A stretch of DNA of 64,000 nucleotides from Streptomyces griseomycini. GTDB taxonomy: Bacteria > Actinomycetota > Actinomycetes > Streptomycetales > Streptomycetaceae. A model generated the notes under the pieces. That model had not been told where the DNA came from. It saw only the letters and a program-made list of their open reading frames with translations, and searched no databases. Positions 35,821-45,560 of the stretch are shown here, one piece after another. The position numbers and the translations under genes are program-made. Location of the stretch: NCBI RefSeq assembly GCF_014203535.1, contig NZ_JACHJI010000011.1, forward strand, positions 124,001 to 188,000, read 5' to 3'. Positions within the stretch are counted from its first letter, which is position 1. Every line of letters starts with the position of its first letter.

Positions 35821-35854
35821 AGAGGCCGTGTCGGTGAACTCCGACACGGCCTCT
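35821..35854 (-). terminator. Hairpin downstream of tRNA-Pro copy 2
   Basis: A 14-bp perfect stem (35821-35834 with 35841-35854) has a 6-nt loop. The stem core GGCCGTGTCGG is shared with the hairpin after tRNA-Pro copy 3. Confidence 0.7.
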
Positions 35855-35873
35855 GACCTGCGACTTCGCAAAG

Positions 35874-35947
<74 letters not shown>

Positions 35948-36046
35948 GTGCGTTCTCGCGCGGTGAACCGCGTGATCGCGCGAACAGCACTTTACCCCAC
36001 ACCGCGTCCGGCACCGAAGCGGGGCCGGACGCGGGACAATCGGCGT

Positions 36047-36583
36047 ATGGGCAGCATGGACAGGACTTCCCCGGACCCGGCGGCCGTCGTGCGGGACCGG
36101 GACAGCGAGGGGCGGGCGCGCAACGCCCGGCCGCGGGACGGGCTGGGGCGGCCCCTGCCGTACGGCGCGGAGGGGGTGCCCCGGCAGCCCGAGGGGGTCG
36201 TCCGGCGGCCGGAGGAGAGCGTCGCCGAGGCGCAGCGGCTGCTGGACGAGGGGAAGCCCTTCCACGCGCACGAGGTGTTCGAGGACGCCTGGAAGTCGGG
36301 GCCCCAGGAGGACCGCGAGCTGTGGCGGGGGCTGGCCCAGCTCGCCGTGGGACTCACCCACGCCGCGCGCGGGAACGTCACGGGCGGGGCGCGGCTGCTG
36401 CGGCGCGGGGCCGGTGCCGCGGAGGAGTGGGCGGCGGGGGCCGGGGGCGAACGGCGTCCGCACGGGATCGATCTCGACGGTGTCGTCGCCTGGGCCCGGG
36501 AGCTGGCCGCGGAGGTGGAGCGGGGCGGTGGTGAGCTCGTGGACCCGGCTGCGCGGGCGCCCCGGCTGCGGCGGTCCGCGTAG
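36047..36583 (+). CDS. DUF309 family protein
   Basis: 178 residues. The helical core LLDEGKPFHAHEVFEDAWK...ELWRGLAQLAVGLTHAARGNVTGGARLLRRG matches DUF309, a small all-alpha family with a conserved HxxxE (HAHEVFE) that may bind a metal. Its biochemical role is unknown. The ATG at 36047 has no ribosome site and lies 6 nt after GACAAT, so a leaderless transcript is likely; an ATG at 36056 is the alternative. It is followed 65 bp later by cobF. Confidence 0.8.
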   Translation: MGSMDRTSPDPAAVVRDRDSEGRARNARPRDGLGRPLPYGAEGVPRQPEGVVRRPEESVAEAQRLLDEGKPFHAHEVFEDAWKSGPQEDRELWRGLAQLAVGLTHAARGNVTGGARLLRRGAGAAEEWAAGAGGERRPHGIDLDGVVAWARELAAEVERGGGELVDPAARAPRLRRSA

Positions 36584-36648
36584 CGGGGCGTGCACCGGCC
36601 GTGGGGTGCGGTGCGAGGGGCGTCGGTGCCGTGCGGCAGACTCGGGGC

Positions 36649-37431
36649 GTGCGAAAGATTCATGTCATCGGTATCGGCGCGGGCGACCCCGACCAGCTGA
36701 CCCTGCAGGCGGTCAAGGCGCTGCGGGGCACGGACGTGTTCTTCATCCTCGACAAGGGCGAGGTGAAGGCGGACCTCACCGGGCTCCGCCGGGACATGCT
36801 CGACGCGCACGTGCCGGAGGGGACGTACCGGGTCGTCGAGGCGCGCGACCCGGAGCGGGACCGGTCGGCCGGCGGTGCGGCCTACTCCCCCGCGGTCGGG
36901 GACTGGCGCAGCGCCCGCGCGGACATCTACGAGCGCCTGATCGCCGAGGAGCTCGCCGAGGACGAGACCGGCGCGTTCCTGGTGTGGGGGGACCCGTCGC
37001 TGTACGACAGCACGCTCGCGATCCTCGAGGAGGTGCTCGAGCGGGGCGGCGTCGCCTTCGCGTACGACGTCGTGCCGGGCATCAGCAGCGTCTCGGCGCT
37101 GGTCGCCCGGCACCGGACGGGGCTCAACCGCGTCGCCCGCCCGGTCCAGATCACCACGGGCCGGCGGCTCGCCGAGGGCTTCCCCGAGGGCGTGGACGAC
37201 GTGGTGGTGATGCTGGACGCCCACCAGGCCTTCCTCCGGTACGCCGGCGAGGGCGGTGAGGACATCGACATCTACTGGGGCGCCTACATCGGCACCCCGG
37301 ACGAGATCCTGGTCTCCGGCCCCCTCGCCGAGGCCGCGCCGCGTATCGAGCGGCTCCGCGCGGAGGCCCGGGAGCGCAAGGGCTGGATCATGGACACGTA
37401 TCTGCTGCGGCGCCGGACGCCCGAGCGGTAG
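36649..37431 (+). CDS. cobF: Precorrin-6A synthase (deacetylating)
   Basis: 260 residues from the GTG at 36649 (VRKIHVIGIGAGDPDQLT); upstream in-frame starts give a non-conserved tail. It belongs to the tetrapyrrole methylase family: the N-terminal GIGAGDPDQLT and the WGDPSLYDST SAM-binding motif are clear, and the later PGISSVSALVAR is typical. CobF methylates C-1 of precorrin-5 and releases acetate in aerobic cobalamin synthesis. A CAGACT hexamer ends 6 nt before the GTG, so the mRNA may be leaderless. It is convergent with cobK, the next enzyme of the route. Confidence 0.9.
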   Translation: MRKIHVIGIGAGDPDQLTLQAVKALRGTDVFFILDKGEVKADLTGLRRDMLDAHVPEGTYRVVEARDPERDRSAGGAAYSPAVGDWRSARADIYERLIAEELAEDETGAFLVWGDPSLYDSTLAILEEVLERGGVAFAYDVVPGISSVSALVARHRTGLNRVARPVQITTGRRLAEGFPEGVDDVVVMLDAHQAFLRYAGEGGEDIDIYWGAYIGTPDEILVSGPLAEAAPRIERLRAEARERKGWIMDTYLLRRRTPER

Positions 37432-37463
37432 GAGGTGCGCGGGCCGGACGCGGTCGCGGCGGT

Positions 37464-37497
37464 TCCGCCGTCACGACCGGTCCGCCGTCACGACCGG
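37464..37497. repeat. Tandem 17-bp direct repeat
   Basis: TCCGCCGTCACGACCGG occurs twice in immediate succession (37464-37480 and 37481-37497); the second copy enters the 3' end of cobK, supplying its stop region. It is a local duplication between convergent genes. Confidence 0.85.
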
Positions 37498-38240
37498 CCG
37501 AGGGCGTTCAGCCGGCGCAGGACCGCCGCCGTGTCGGGGACGGCGGTCACCCCGTCCGGAAGGGGCGGGCGCCGGACGACCACGACCGGCAGTCCGAGGT
37601 CGCGGGCCGCGGTGAGTTTGGCGGACGTCGCCGCTCCGCCGCTGTCCTTCGTCACCAGCACGTCGACACGGTGGTCGCGCAGGAGCGCCGTCTCGTCGGC
37701 CACGGTGAAGGGGCCCCGGGCCAGCAGGACGTGCGTGTGCGGCGGCACGGGCGGTTCGGGCGGTTCCACCGACCGGACGACGAAACACAGTTCCGTGAGG
37801 TGGGCGAAGGCCGCGAGGCCCAGGCGGCCGGTGGTGAGGAAGACCCGGCGCCGTCCGAGCCGGGGCAGCAGGTCGGCGGCCGCGTGCAGCGAGGGGACCG
37901 GGTGCCAGTCGTCGCGCGGGCCCGGTCGCCAGCCCGGCCGGCGCAGCACCACCAGGGGCAGTCCGGTGACGGCCGCGGCCCGTGCCGCGTTCGCCGTGAT
38001 GGTCCGCGCGAAGGGGTGCGTCGCGTCGACCACGGCGTCCACACGCTGCTCGCGCAGCCAGTCCGCCAGTCCCCGCGCGCCGCCGAAACCGCCCACGCGC
38101 ACGTCGCCCGCGACGGCTCCCGGCCGTGCCACGCGTCCGGCGAGCGAGGTGGTCACCCGGGTTCCGGGACGGGCGGCCAGCTCACCGGCCAGTTCGCGCG
38201 CCTCGGTGGTGCCGCCGAGGATCAGGATGTGCGGGGACAT
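37488..38240 (-). CDS. cobK: Precorrin-6A reductase (cobalt-precorrin-6A reductase family)
   Basis: 250 residues from the ATG at 38240 (MSPHILILGGTTEARELA). The Rossmann-like N-terminus ILGGTTEA and the internal VDATHPFA motif are diagnostic of CobK/CbiJ; LLVTKDSGG-like VLVTKDSGGAATSAKL lies in the C-terminal domain. It reduces the macrocycle of precorrin-6A with NADPH. No ribosome site precedes the start; TACCCT ends 7 nt before it, consistent with a leaderless mRNA. Only CobF and CobK of the pathway are in this window. Confidence 0.9.
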   Translation of the reverse strand: MSPHILILGGTTEARELAGELAARPGTRVTTSLAGRVARPGAVAGDVRVGGFGGARGLADWLREQRVDAVVDATHPFARTITANAARAAAVTGLPLVVLRRPGWRPGPRDDWHPVPSLHAAADLLPRLGRRRVFLTTGRLGLAAFAHLTELCFVVRSVEPPEPPVPPHTHVLLARGPFTVADETALLRDHRVDVLVTKDSGGAATSAKLTAARDLGLPVVVVRRPPLPDGVTAVPDTAAVLRRLNALGRS

Positions 38241-38392
38241 GGCGCCGAGGGTACGGGGCACGGAGGCCGCCTCCGGCACCGGTCCGCCCGCCGTCCCGGT
38301 CCGTCGTCCCGGCCGCCGGTGACCGGCACGCGGAATCCGGCCGCACACACGTGCGCTGACGCCCTACGATGACGCCGGCGACGGGAGGAATC

Positions 38393-39820
38393 ATGGCCGT
38401 GGACTTGAGCAGGCGGGGCTACCGCGCTCAGCGGTGGGCGGCGCGGGGGGCGCTGGCCGCCGCCGCGCTCGCGGTGGTGACCCCCCTCGTCTACGGCGGG
38501 CTGCGCGGTCTGCTGCTGCTGTTCTGCGGGGTCGCGGGACTGGGGCTCAGCGCGGCCGCCGTGTGGTGGACGCTGACCCTGCGGGGTCCGCTGCGCTGGG
38601 GGGCCGCGCTGATCGCGGTGTGCGTGCCCGCCGCCGTGCTCGCCCTGTTCGCCGTCACCCTGTTCTGGGCCCTGCTGGTGTCGCTGGCCCTGTGGGGTCT
38701 GGCGGTGTGGTGCGGCCGGTTCGCACTGCGGGGGACGGGCAGCGAGCGGGCCCGCGTGCGGGAGCGGCGGCTGCCGCCGCCCCGGCGGCCGGTGCTGATC
38801 ATGAATCCCCGGTCGGGCGGCGGCAAGGTGGGCCGGTTCCGGCTGCGGGAGAAGGCGGAACGCCTGGGGGCCCGGGTCGTCCTGCTCGACCCGTCCGAGC
38901 GGCACGACGTCACCGCGCTGGCCCGGGAGGCCGTCGCGGACGGTGCGGACCTGCTGGGCGCCGCGGGCGGCGACGGCACCCAGGCGCTGGTCGCGGCCGT
39001 GGCCGCCGAGCACGACATCCCGTTCCTGGTCATCAGCGCCGGGACGCGCAACCACTTCGCCCTGGACCTCGGTCTCGACCGCGGTGACCCGGCCGCCTGC
39101 CTCGACGCGCTGACGGACGGCGTCGAGCTCCGCGTCGACCTCGGTTTCGCGGGTGAGCAGCCGTTCGTGAACAACGCCTCCTTCGGCGCGTACGCGGCGA
39201 TCGTGCAGAGCCCCGCCTACCGCGACGACAAGATCGGCACCAGTCTGGAGATGCTGCCCGACCTGCTCACCGGTCAGCAGGGGCCCCGGCTGGTCGCCCG
39301 CGCGGGGGACACGACGCTCACCGCTCCGCAGGCCGTGCTGGTCAGCAACAACCCGTACCACACCGGTGATCCCTTCGGGCTGGGCCGGCGCGAACGGCTC
39401 GACTCCGCCGTGCTGGGCGTCCTCGGCGTCCGGTTGGAGGGCGCCGTCGACGCCGCCGCGCTGCTGCTGAACCCCGATCCGGGCGGGCTCACCCTCCTGA
39501 CCGCCCCCGAGGTCGTCATCGAGGCGGACCGCCCGGAGATCGAGGCCGGGGTCGACGGGGAGGCGATGATGCTTCCGGCGCCCGTCCACTGCCGCATCGC
39601 ACCGGGCGCGCTCCGCGTCCGCGTCCCGCGCAGGCGGCCCGGCGTCAGGAGGCCTCCGCAGCGACTGGACTGGCGGCGGCTGCGCAAGCTGGCCGCGACG
39701 GTCGGCCGTACGGCGGCCCCCAGCCGGCTGCGGCACACGGACGGCCCGCTGCCCCCTCCGCACGAGCCGGCCGACCGGCACGAGCCGACCGGATCGAGCG
39801 CCTCGGCCCCGCCCCGCTGA
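38393..39820 (+). CDS. Membrane-anchored diacylglycerol kinase family protein
   Basis: 475 residues from the ATG at 38393, with GGGAGGAA upstream. The N-terminal about 120 residues hold four transmembrane helices. The catalytic DAGKc domain follows: PVLIMNPRSGGGKVGRF (N-terminal phosphate loop) and GAAGGDGTQALVA (GGDGT, nucleotide binding), then NNASFGAYAAIV and DGE near the end. It probably phosphorylates a lipid (diacylglycerol or sphingosine type). The C-terminal 60 residues are basic and Pro-rich. Confidence 0.87.
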   Translation: MAVDLSRRGYRAQRWAARGALAAAALAVVTPLVYGGLRGLLLLFCGVAGLGLSAAAVWWTLTLRGPLRWGAALIAVCVPAAVLALFAVTLFWALLVSLALWGLAVWCGRFALRGTGSERARVRERRLPPPRRPVLIMNPRSGGGKVGRFRLREKAERLGARVVLLDPSERHDVTALAREAVADGADLLGAAGGDGTQALVAAVAAEHDIPFLVISAGTRNHFALDLGLDRGDPAACLDALTDGVELRVDLGFAGEQPFVNNASFGAYAAIVQSPAYRDDKIGTSLEMLPDLLTGQQGPRLVARAGDTTLTAPQAVLVSNNPYHTGDPFGLGRRERLDSAVLGVLGVRLEGAVDAAALLLNPDPGGLTLLTAPEVVIEADRPEIEAGVDGEAMMLPAPVHCRIAPGALRVRVPRRRPGVRRPPQRLDWRRLRKLAATVGRTAAPSRLRHTDGPLPPPHEPADRHEPTGSSASAPPR

Positions 39821-39852
39821 CCGGCCCGGCCGCCTCCTGCCGGCCGCGCGCC

Positions 39853-40626
39853 TCAGCGCACCAGCAGTTGCAGGCCGCCCACCACCGTCGCCGCGATGAC
39901 CAGTTGCTCGAAGAGCCGCTGGTTGATCCGGTTCACGGCCCACTTGCCGAGCAGCGCACCGGGCACCACGAACAGCACGAGCACCGCGTCGAGCAGCAGC
40001 GACCGGGCGTCGATCAGGCCCAGGCCGACGCTGAACGGCAGTTTGGACGTGTTGACGATCAGGAAGAAGAAGGCCGAGGTCCCCAGGAAGCCCATCTTCC
40101 GGAAGCCCGCGGAGAGCAGGTACATCGACATCACCGGTCCGCCCGCGTTGGCGACCATGGTGGTGAAGCCGCCGAGGACGCCGTACGCGCGGGCCTTCGC
40201 GCGGCCCGCGCGGGTGGTGACCGCGTCCGGTTCCTCCTCCGCCTCGGCCTTCCGCCGCCGCCACACCGTCACTCCGGCCATCAGCAGCAGGATCACGCCG
40301 ATCGAGGTCCGCACGGCCCCGTCGTCCGCCCACACCAGGAACACCGTCCCGACGACGACGCCCGCCGCGACCGCCGGGAACAGCCGCCACAGCGTGGGCC
40401 AGTGGGCGTGCCGGCGGTAGGTGAGGACGGCGAGCACGTCACCGGCGATCAGGACCGGCAGCAGGACGCCGGTGGAGGCGCGGGCGGGCAGCACCGCGGC
40501 GAAGACGGCGAGGCTGACCGTGTTGGCGCCGCTGACGGCGGTCTTGGAGAAGCCGACGAGCAGGGCCGCGAAGGCGAGCGCGGCGAATTCCCAGCCGTCG
40601 AGGTGCCAGAGCGTCATCGTGTTCAT
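39853..40626 (-). CDS. TauE/SafE family sulfite exporter-like permease
   Basis: 257 residues from the ATG at 40626. Eight hydrophobic helices in two halves are visible; motifs near the first (GFSKTAVSGAN) and fifth helices (GGFTTMVANAGGPVMSMYLL) are the family repeats. Members export sulfite, sulfoacetate or other sulfonates; here no sulfur genes adjoin, so the substrate is undetermined. It lies 52 bp downstream of the thiolase on the same strand. Confidence 0.88.
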   Translation of the reverse strand: MNTMTLWHLDGWEFAALAFAALLVGFSKTAVSGANTVSLAVFAAVLPARASTGVLLPVLIAGDVLAVLTYRRHAHWPTLWRLFPAVAAGVVVGTVFLVWADDGAVRTSIGVILLLMAGVTVWRRRKAEAEEEPDAVTTRAGRAKARAYGVLGGFTTMVANAGGPVMSMYLLSAGFRKMGFLGTSAFFFLIVNTSKLPFSVGLGLIDARSLLLDAVLVLFVVPGALLGKWAVNRINQRLFEQLVIAATVVGGLQLLVR

Positions 40627-40678
40627 GCGGGGACCGATGCTATGTGCGAGCAACCGGCCCCCGTAAGGGCCGTCTCGT

Positions 40679-41866
<1,188 letters not shown>

Positions 41867-41942
41867 GAGGGAGACTCCTGACCGGGTACGGGGAGGCTGG
41901 GCCGTGACCGGCGACCCACTTGGTTATCACCGCTAGTTTTTG

Positions 41943-41948
41943 ACTATA
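41943..41948 (-). promoter_or_regulatory. Candidate -10 box upstream of the thiolase gene
   Basis: TATAGT on the minus strand, about 77 nt upstream of the GTG start; no good -35 is seen. The AT-rich stretch 41920-41950 is unusual in this window and contains TTGACT on the plus strand, which may belong to the divergent hydrolase. Confidence 0.3.
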
Positions 41949-42022
41949 GACCGCCGGGCGGCTTCCTGGGAAGATCCAGGAGACCGCACCGCCCCGCCCG
42001 CCGTCCGCTGCCCGGAGGTCCC

Positions 42023-42832
42023 GTGCCCGACGTCCGCGAACACGTCCTCACCGGCACCCGGGGTGCGCTGACGGTGCGCGAGTGGTCCCGCGACGGCCCC
42101 CGGTACCTCGCGCTCGTGGTGCACGGCTACGGGGAACACGTCGGCCGCTACGCCGAGCTGGCCGGCGTGCTCGTCGCGCACGGGGCCGTGGTGGCCGGTC
42201 CCGATCACATGGGGCACGGCAGGTCGGCGGGCGAGCGGGTGCTGATCGAGGACTTCGAGGACGTGGTCACCGACCTGCACACCGCCGCCGGGCTCGTGCG
42301 CAGCGCCCACCCGGACCTGCCGCTCGTCGTGATCGGCCACTCCATGGGCGGCCTGATCGCGGCCCGCTACGCCCAGCGGCACGGCGCCTCACTGGCCGCG
42401 CTGGTGCTGTCGGCGCCCGTGATCGGCGCCTGGGAGCTGCCGGGGCGGCTGCTGGCCCTCGACGAGATCCCGGACGCCCCGATCAGTCCGGCGGCGCTCT
42501 CCCGCGATCCCGCGGTCGGCGCGGCGTACGCGGCGGACCCGCTGGTCTGGCACGGCCCGATGAAGCGGCCGACGGTGGAGGCGTTCGCGCGCGCCCTGGA
42601 CACCGTCGCGCGGGGCGGCGACGTCGGCCCGCTCCCGTTGCTGTGGCTGCACGGCGACGACGACCGCCTGGTGCCGCTGCCCGGCAGCCGCGTCGGAGTG
42701 GAACGGCTGAGCGGCGGCCGGCTGACCGAGCGCATCCACCCCGGCGCCCGGCACGAGGTGTTCAACGAGACGTGCAGGGCGACGGCGTTCGACGACCTGA
42801 CGCGCTTCCTGGACGGCGTTCTCGCAGGCTGA
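42023..42832 (+). CDS. Alpha/beta hydrolase, monoacylglycerol-lipase-like
   Basis: 269 residues from the GTG at 42023, with GGAGGT four bases upstream. It has the oxyanion element HGYGEHVGRYAELA, nucleophile elbow GHSMGG (Ser near 111), acid Asp in HGDDDRLVP and His in GARHEVFNE, the order found in serine aquamembrane lysophospholipase/monoglyceride lipases. It has no signal peptide, so acts inside the cell. Confidence 0.88.
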   Translation: MPDVREHVLTGTRGALTVREWSRDGPRYLALVVHGYGEHVGRYAELAGVLVAHGAVVAGPDHMGHGRSAGERVLIEDFEDVVTDLHTAAGLVRSAHPDLPLVVIGHSMGGLIAARYAQRHGASLAALVLSAPVIGAWELPGRLLALDEIPDAPISPAALSRDPAVGAAYAADPLVWHGPMKRPTVEAFARALDTVARGGDVGPLPLLWLHGDDDRLVPLPGSRVGVERLSGGRLTERIHPGARHEVFNETCRATAFDDLTRFLDGVLAG

Positions 42833-43007
42833 GGCGCCCCTGCCCGCCGGCCGGGCCGTGTTTGTGCCGGTGGGGCCGGGGCACCCGCGCGTCCATGGAG
42901 CGGTTGCGGAGCGCCGCCCGCGCGGACGAGGACCCCGCTTCGTCCCTCTCCGTCGGTGAGGCACCGTTCCGCACCGCCTTGGACGCATCGAGGAGGAGCA
43001 GCATCCC

Positions 43008-43490
43008 ATGACCGTTGTGAGGAGCACCCTGCCCGACGAGGCCCGCCGGGTCTCCTGCGAGGCCCTCCAGGACACCCTGGTGGACCTGCTCGGGCTGTCA
43101 CTGATCGGGAAGCAGGCGCACTGGAACGTCGTGGGTCCGCGCTTCCGTTCGATCCACTTCCAGCTGGACGAGGTGGTCTCGGCCGCGCGCACCCACGCCG
43201 ACACGGTGGCGGAGCGGGCCGCGGCGCTCGGCGTGCCGCCGGACGGCCGTCCGGAGACCATCGCCAAGGTCTTCTCCCTGCCGGCCCCGAAGGAGGGCTG
43301 GCTGCGCGACTCGGACGCCGTGCAGGTCCTGACGGAGGCGCTCGGGGCGGCGATCGCGCGGCTGCGCGAGCGCATCGACGCCACCGAGAAGGCCGACCTG
43401 GTCACCCAGGACCTGCTGATCTCGATCACCGCGGAGCTGGAGAAGCAGCGGTGGATGTTCGAGGCGGAGAACTTCCCCGGCGAGTCCTGA
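43008..43490 (+). CDS. Dps-family ferritin-like DNA-protection protein
   Basis: 160 residues, ATG at 43008 after GAGGAGGAGC. A four-helix bundle carries the inter-subunit ferroxidase ligands: His in KQAHWNVVG (about residue 38), His in FRSIHFQLDE and the following Asp/Glu. It forms dodecamers that oxidise and store iron and protect DNA. The N-terminal tail is short, so DNA binding through a Lys-rich tail is not obvious. No sigma-factor site could be assigned with confidence in 42833-43007. Confidence 0.9.
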   Translation: MTVVRSTLPDEARRVSCEALQDTLVDLLGLSLIGKQAHWNVVGPRFRSIHFQLDEVVSAARTHADTVAERAAALGVPPDGRPETIAKVFSLPAPKEGWLRDSDAVQVLTEALGAAIARLRERIDATEKADLVTQDLLISITAELEKQRWMFEAENFPGES

Positions 43491-43582
43491 CCGCCGCACC
43501 GCACCCGTACGGACCGGCCGGCGCCCGCGTCTCCCCGCGGACCGCGCCCGGCCGGAGCACGAACACACCTGAGGGGCACATC

Positions 43583-43915
43583 ATGGGCGACGCCCTCGAC
43601 ATCGACGCGCTGTGGAACGACTTCCACCGCGTGGTGAACATGACCTCGGCGGAACTCGCGGCCTGGCTGCGGGTGCGCGACGCCGGCGAGGAGACGGAAC
43701 CGCTGCCGGACCAGACGGGCGGCGACACGGGGCAGCACGTCCTCTCCATCCTGCAGAAGCGGCGTACCGACCTCACCGAGGACGACCTGCGCGTGATGGA
43801 GGAGGTCGTGGACACCGTCACCGCGCAGACGGACGTGGAGAACGAACCCGTGGCCGAGGACACCCCCCGCCGGCACCGTCTGATGTCGCTCGGCCACGAC
43901 CCGCTCAAGGCGTAG
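43583..43915 (+). CDS. DUF3140 family protein
   Basis: 110 residues from the ATG at 43583; the upstream extension of this frame crosses the dps gene and is not coding. The start DALWNDFHRVVNMTSAELAAWL is the DUF3140 core, which is acidic and helical, with an SKSGQ-like linker lost. Its function is unknown; in actinobacteria it occurs beside stress proteins, as here with Dps. It ends 2 bp before the endonuclease-like gene, so the two are surely co-transcribed. Confidence 0.8.
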   Translation: MGDALDIDALWNDFHRVVNMTSAELAAWLRVRDAGEETEPLPDQTGGDTGQHVLSILQKRRTDLTEDDLRVMEEVVDTVTAQTDVENEPVAEDTPRRHRLMSLGHDPLKA

Positions 43916-43917
43916 CC

Positions 43918-44571
43918 GTGGCCGGCCGCGACGAGCGGGTCGTCCGCGCGCTCGTCGACGCCCACGGCCGGACGTACGCGGAGGAGGCGGGCATCCGGCT
44001 GGAGGACGCCCCGCAGCCGCTGTACCGGCTGCTGGTGCTGGCCCACCTGCTCAGCGCCCGGATCCGCGGGTCGGTCGCCGTGGCCACCGCCCGTGCCCTG
44101 CACGAGGCGGGGCTGCGCGACCCCCGCCGCATGGCCGGTGCCGACTGGCAGGAGCGGGTGGACGCCCTCGGCCGGGGCGGCTACCGGCGCTACGACGAGC
44201 GCACCGCGACCCAACTGGGTGAAGAAGCAGAGTTGTTGATCGAACGCTGGGGCGGCGACCTGCGCGGGCTGCGCGAGGAGGCGGGCGGCGAGGTCCCCGA
44301 ACTGCGCCGTCTCCTCCAGGAGTTCCCCGGTGTGGGCCCGGCCGGCGCCGACATCTTCCTGCGCGAGGTCCAGCGCGTCTGGCCCGGGACCGCCCCCTAC
44401 CTGGACGCCAAGGCGCTCCAGGGCGCGCGGCGGCTGGAGCTGCCGCAGGACCCCGACCGGCTGATCGCCCTCGCGGGGCGGACCGAACCGGCCGTCCTCG
44501 CGGCCGCGTTGGTGCGCGCGGCCGTCGACGAGAAGGTGGCCGAGGACACCCTGGACCGGGCCGGTCCCTGA
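43918..44571 (+). CDS. Endonuclease III-like helix-hairpin-helix protein
   Basis: 217 residues from a GTG at 43918, two bases after the DUF3140 stop. The helix-hairpin-helix LLQEFPGVGPAGADIFLREV and the following Asp (PYLDAKA) match the HhH-GPD glycosylase fold, but the four-Cys iron-sulfur loop of Nth is absent. It probably binds damaged DNA. Coupling to Dps and DUF3140 suggests an oxidative-stress protection unit. Confidence 0.8.
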   Translation: MAGRDERVVRALVDAHGRTYAEEAGIRLEDAPQPLYRLLVLAHLLSARIRGSVAVATARALHEAGLRDPRRMAGADWQERVDALGRGGYRRYDERTATQLGEEAELLIERWGGDLRGLREEAGGEVPELRRLLQEFPGVGPAGADIFLREVQRVWPGTAPYLDAKALQGARRLELPQDPDRLIALAGRTEPAVLAAALVRAAVDEKVAEDTLDRAGP

Positions 44572-44707
44572 CCGGCCCCGGGCGGGCCGCCCCTGCTTCC
44601 CCTCGCCCCTCCCCGGTCCCCTCGTTCCCGGGACAACGTGATCACCGCGCGGCACAATGACCGCGACGGCCGGCTGCGGCCGTACCGGCAAGGGAGAGGG
44701 AGAGACC

Positions 44708-45520
44708 GTGAGTGAGAGCCACACCCCGTCAAGCGGCTCGGCGAGGCCCGACACCGGTGTGGCGCACAACGCGCGCGTGTGGAACTACTGGATCGGCGGC
44801 AAGGACAACTACGAGGTCGACCAGCGGGTCGGCGACCACGTCGCCTCGATCATCCCGGTCATCCGGGACATCGCCCGGGCGGACCGGGAGTTCCTGGGCC
44901 GGGCGGTGACGTACCTGGCCGGCGAGCGCGGTGTGCGGCAGTTCCTCGACATCGGCACCGGGCTGCCGACCGCGGACAACACCCACCAGATCGCCCAGCG
45001 GATCGCGCCCGACTCGCGGATCGTGTACGTCGACAACGACCCGATCGTGCTGGCGCACGCCCGCACCCTGCTGACCGGCACCCGCGACGGCGCCACCGAC
45101 TACATCGACGCCGACGTGCACGACCCGGACGCCATCCTCGAGCGGGCCGCCGGGACACTGGACCTCGCCCGGCCCGTCGCGGTGATGATGCTGGGCATCC
45201 TCAACTTCGTCCTCGACACCGGCAAGGCCCGCTCCATCGTGCGCCGCGTCATGGGCGCGGTGCCCTCCGGGAGCTTCCTCGTCCTCACGCACCCCACCTT
45301 CGATCCCGAGGTCGGCGGCGAGGACCAGGTTCCCGCCATGAAGTTCTGGAACGAGAACGCCACTCCCCCGATCACGGCGCGCGGCGCCGCGGACATCGCC
45401 GCGTTCCTCGAGGGGCTGGAGCCGGTCGAGCCCGGCTTGGTGTCGTGCTCGCAGTGGCACGCCGCGTCCGGCTCCGCCGTCGTGGTGCCCCAGTACGGCG
45501 CGGTGGCCGTGAAACCCTGA
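44708..45520 (+). CDS. SAM-dependent methyltransferase (Methyltransf_19/DUF574)
   Basis: 270 residues from the GTG at 44708, after GGAGAGGGAGAG. It has the actinobacterial family opener ARVWNYWIGGKDNYEVDQ and the SAM-binding FLDIGTGLPT, then VYVDNDPIVLAHAR and VAVMMLGILNFV. The family is much expanded in Streptomyces and often linked to morphological or secondary-metabolite regulators; its substrates are mostly unknown. Confidence 0.9.
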   Translation: MSESHTPSSGSARPDTGVAHNARVWNYWIGGKDNYEVDQRVGDHVASIIPVIRDIARADREFLGRAVTYLAGERGVRQFLDIGTGLPTADNTHQIAQRIAPDSRIVYVDNDPIVLAHARTLLTGTRDGATDYIDADVHDPDAILERAAGTLDLARPVAVMMLGILNFVLDTGKARSIVRRVMGAVPSGSFLVLTHPTFDPEVGGEDQVPAMKFWNENATPPITARGAADIAAFLEGLEPVEPGLVSCSQWHAASGSAVVVPQYGAVAVKP

Positions 45521-45560
45521 CGGGAGCCGACGATCCGGCCGCGCCCGCCGAGGAGGACGC

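Noticed and set aside
37464..37497. Start of a CRISPR array
   Set aside because: Only two adjacent copies without spacers or cas genes; a tandem duplication.
36649..38240. Cobalamin riboswitch near cobF/cobK
   Set aside because: The upstream sequences are short and lack the B12-box; both genes look leaderless.
42869..42895. Sigma-B-like promoter (GTTT...GGGGCA) upstream of dps
   Set aside because: The match to the stress-sigma consensus is too weak in such GC-rich sequence to list.
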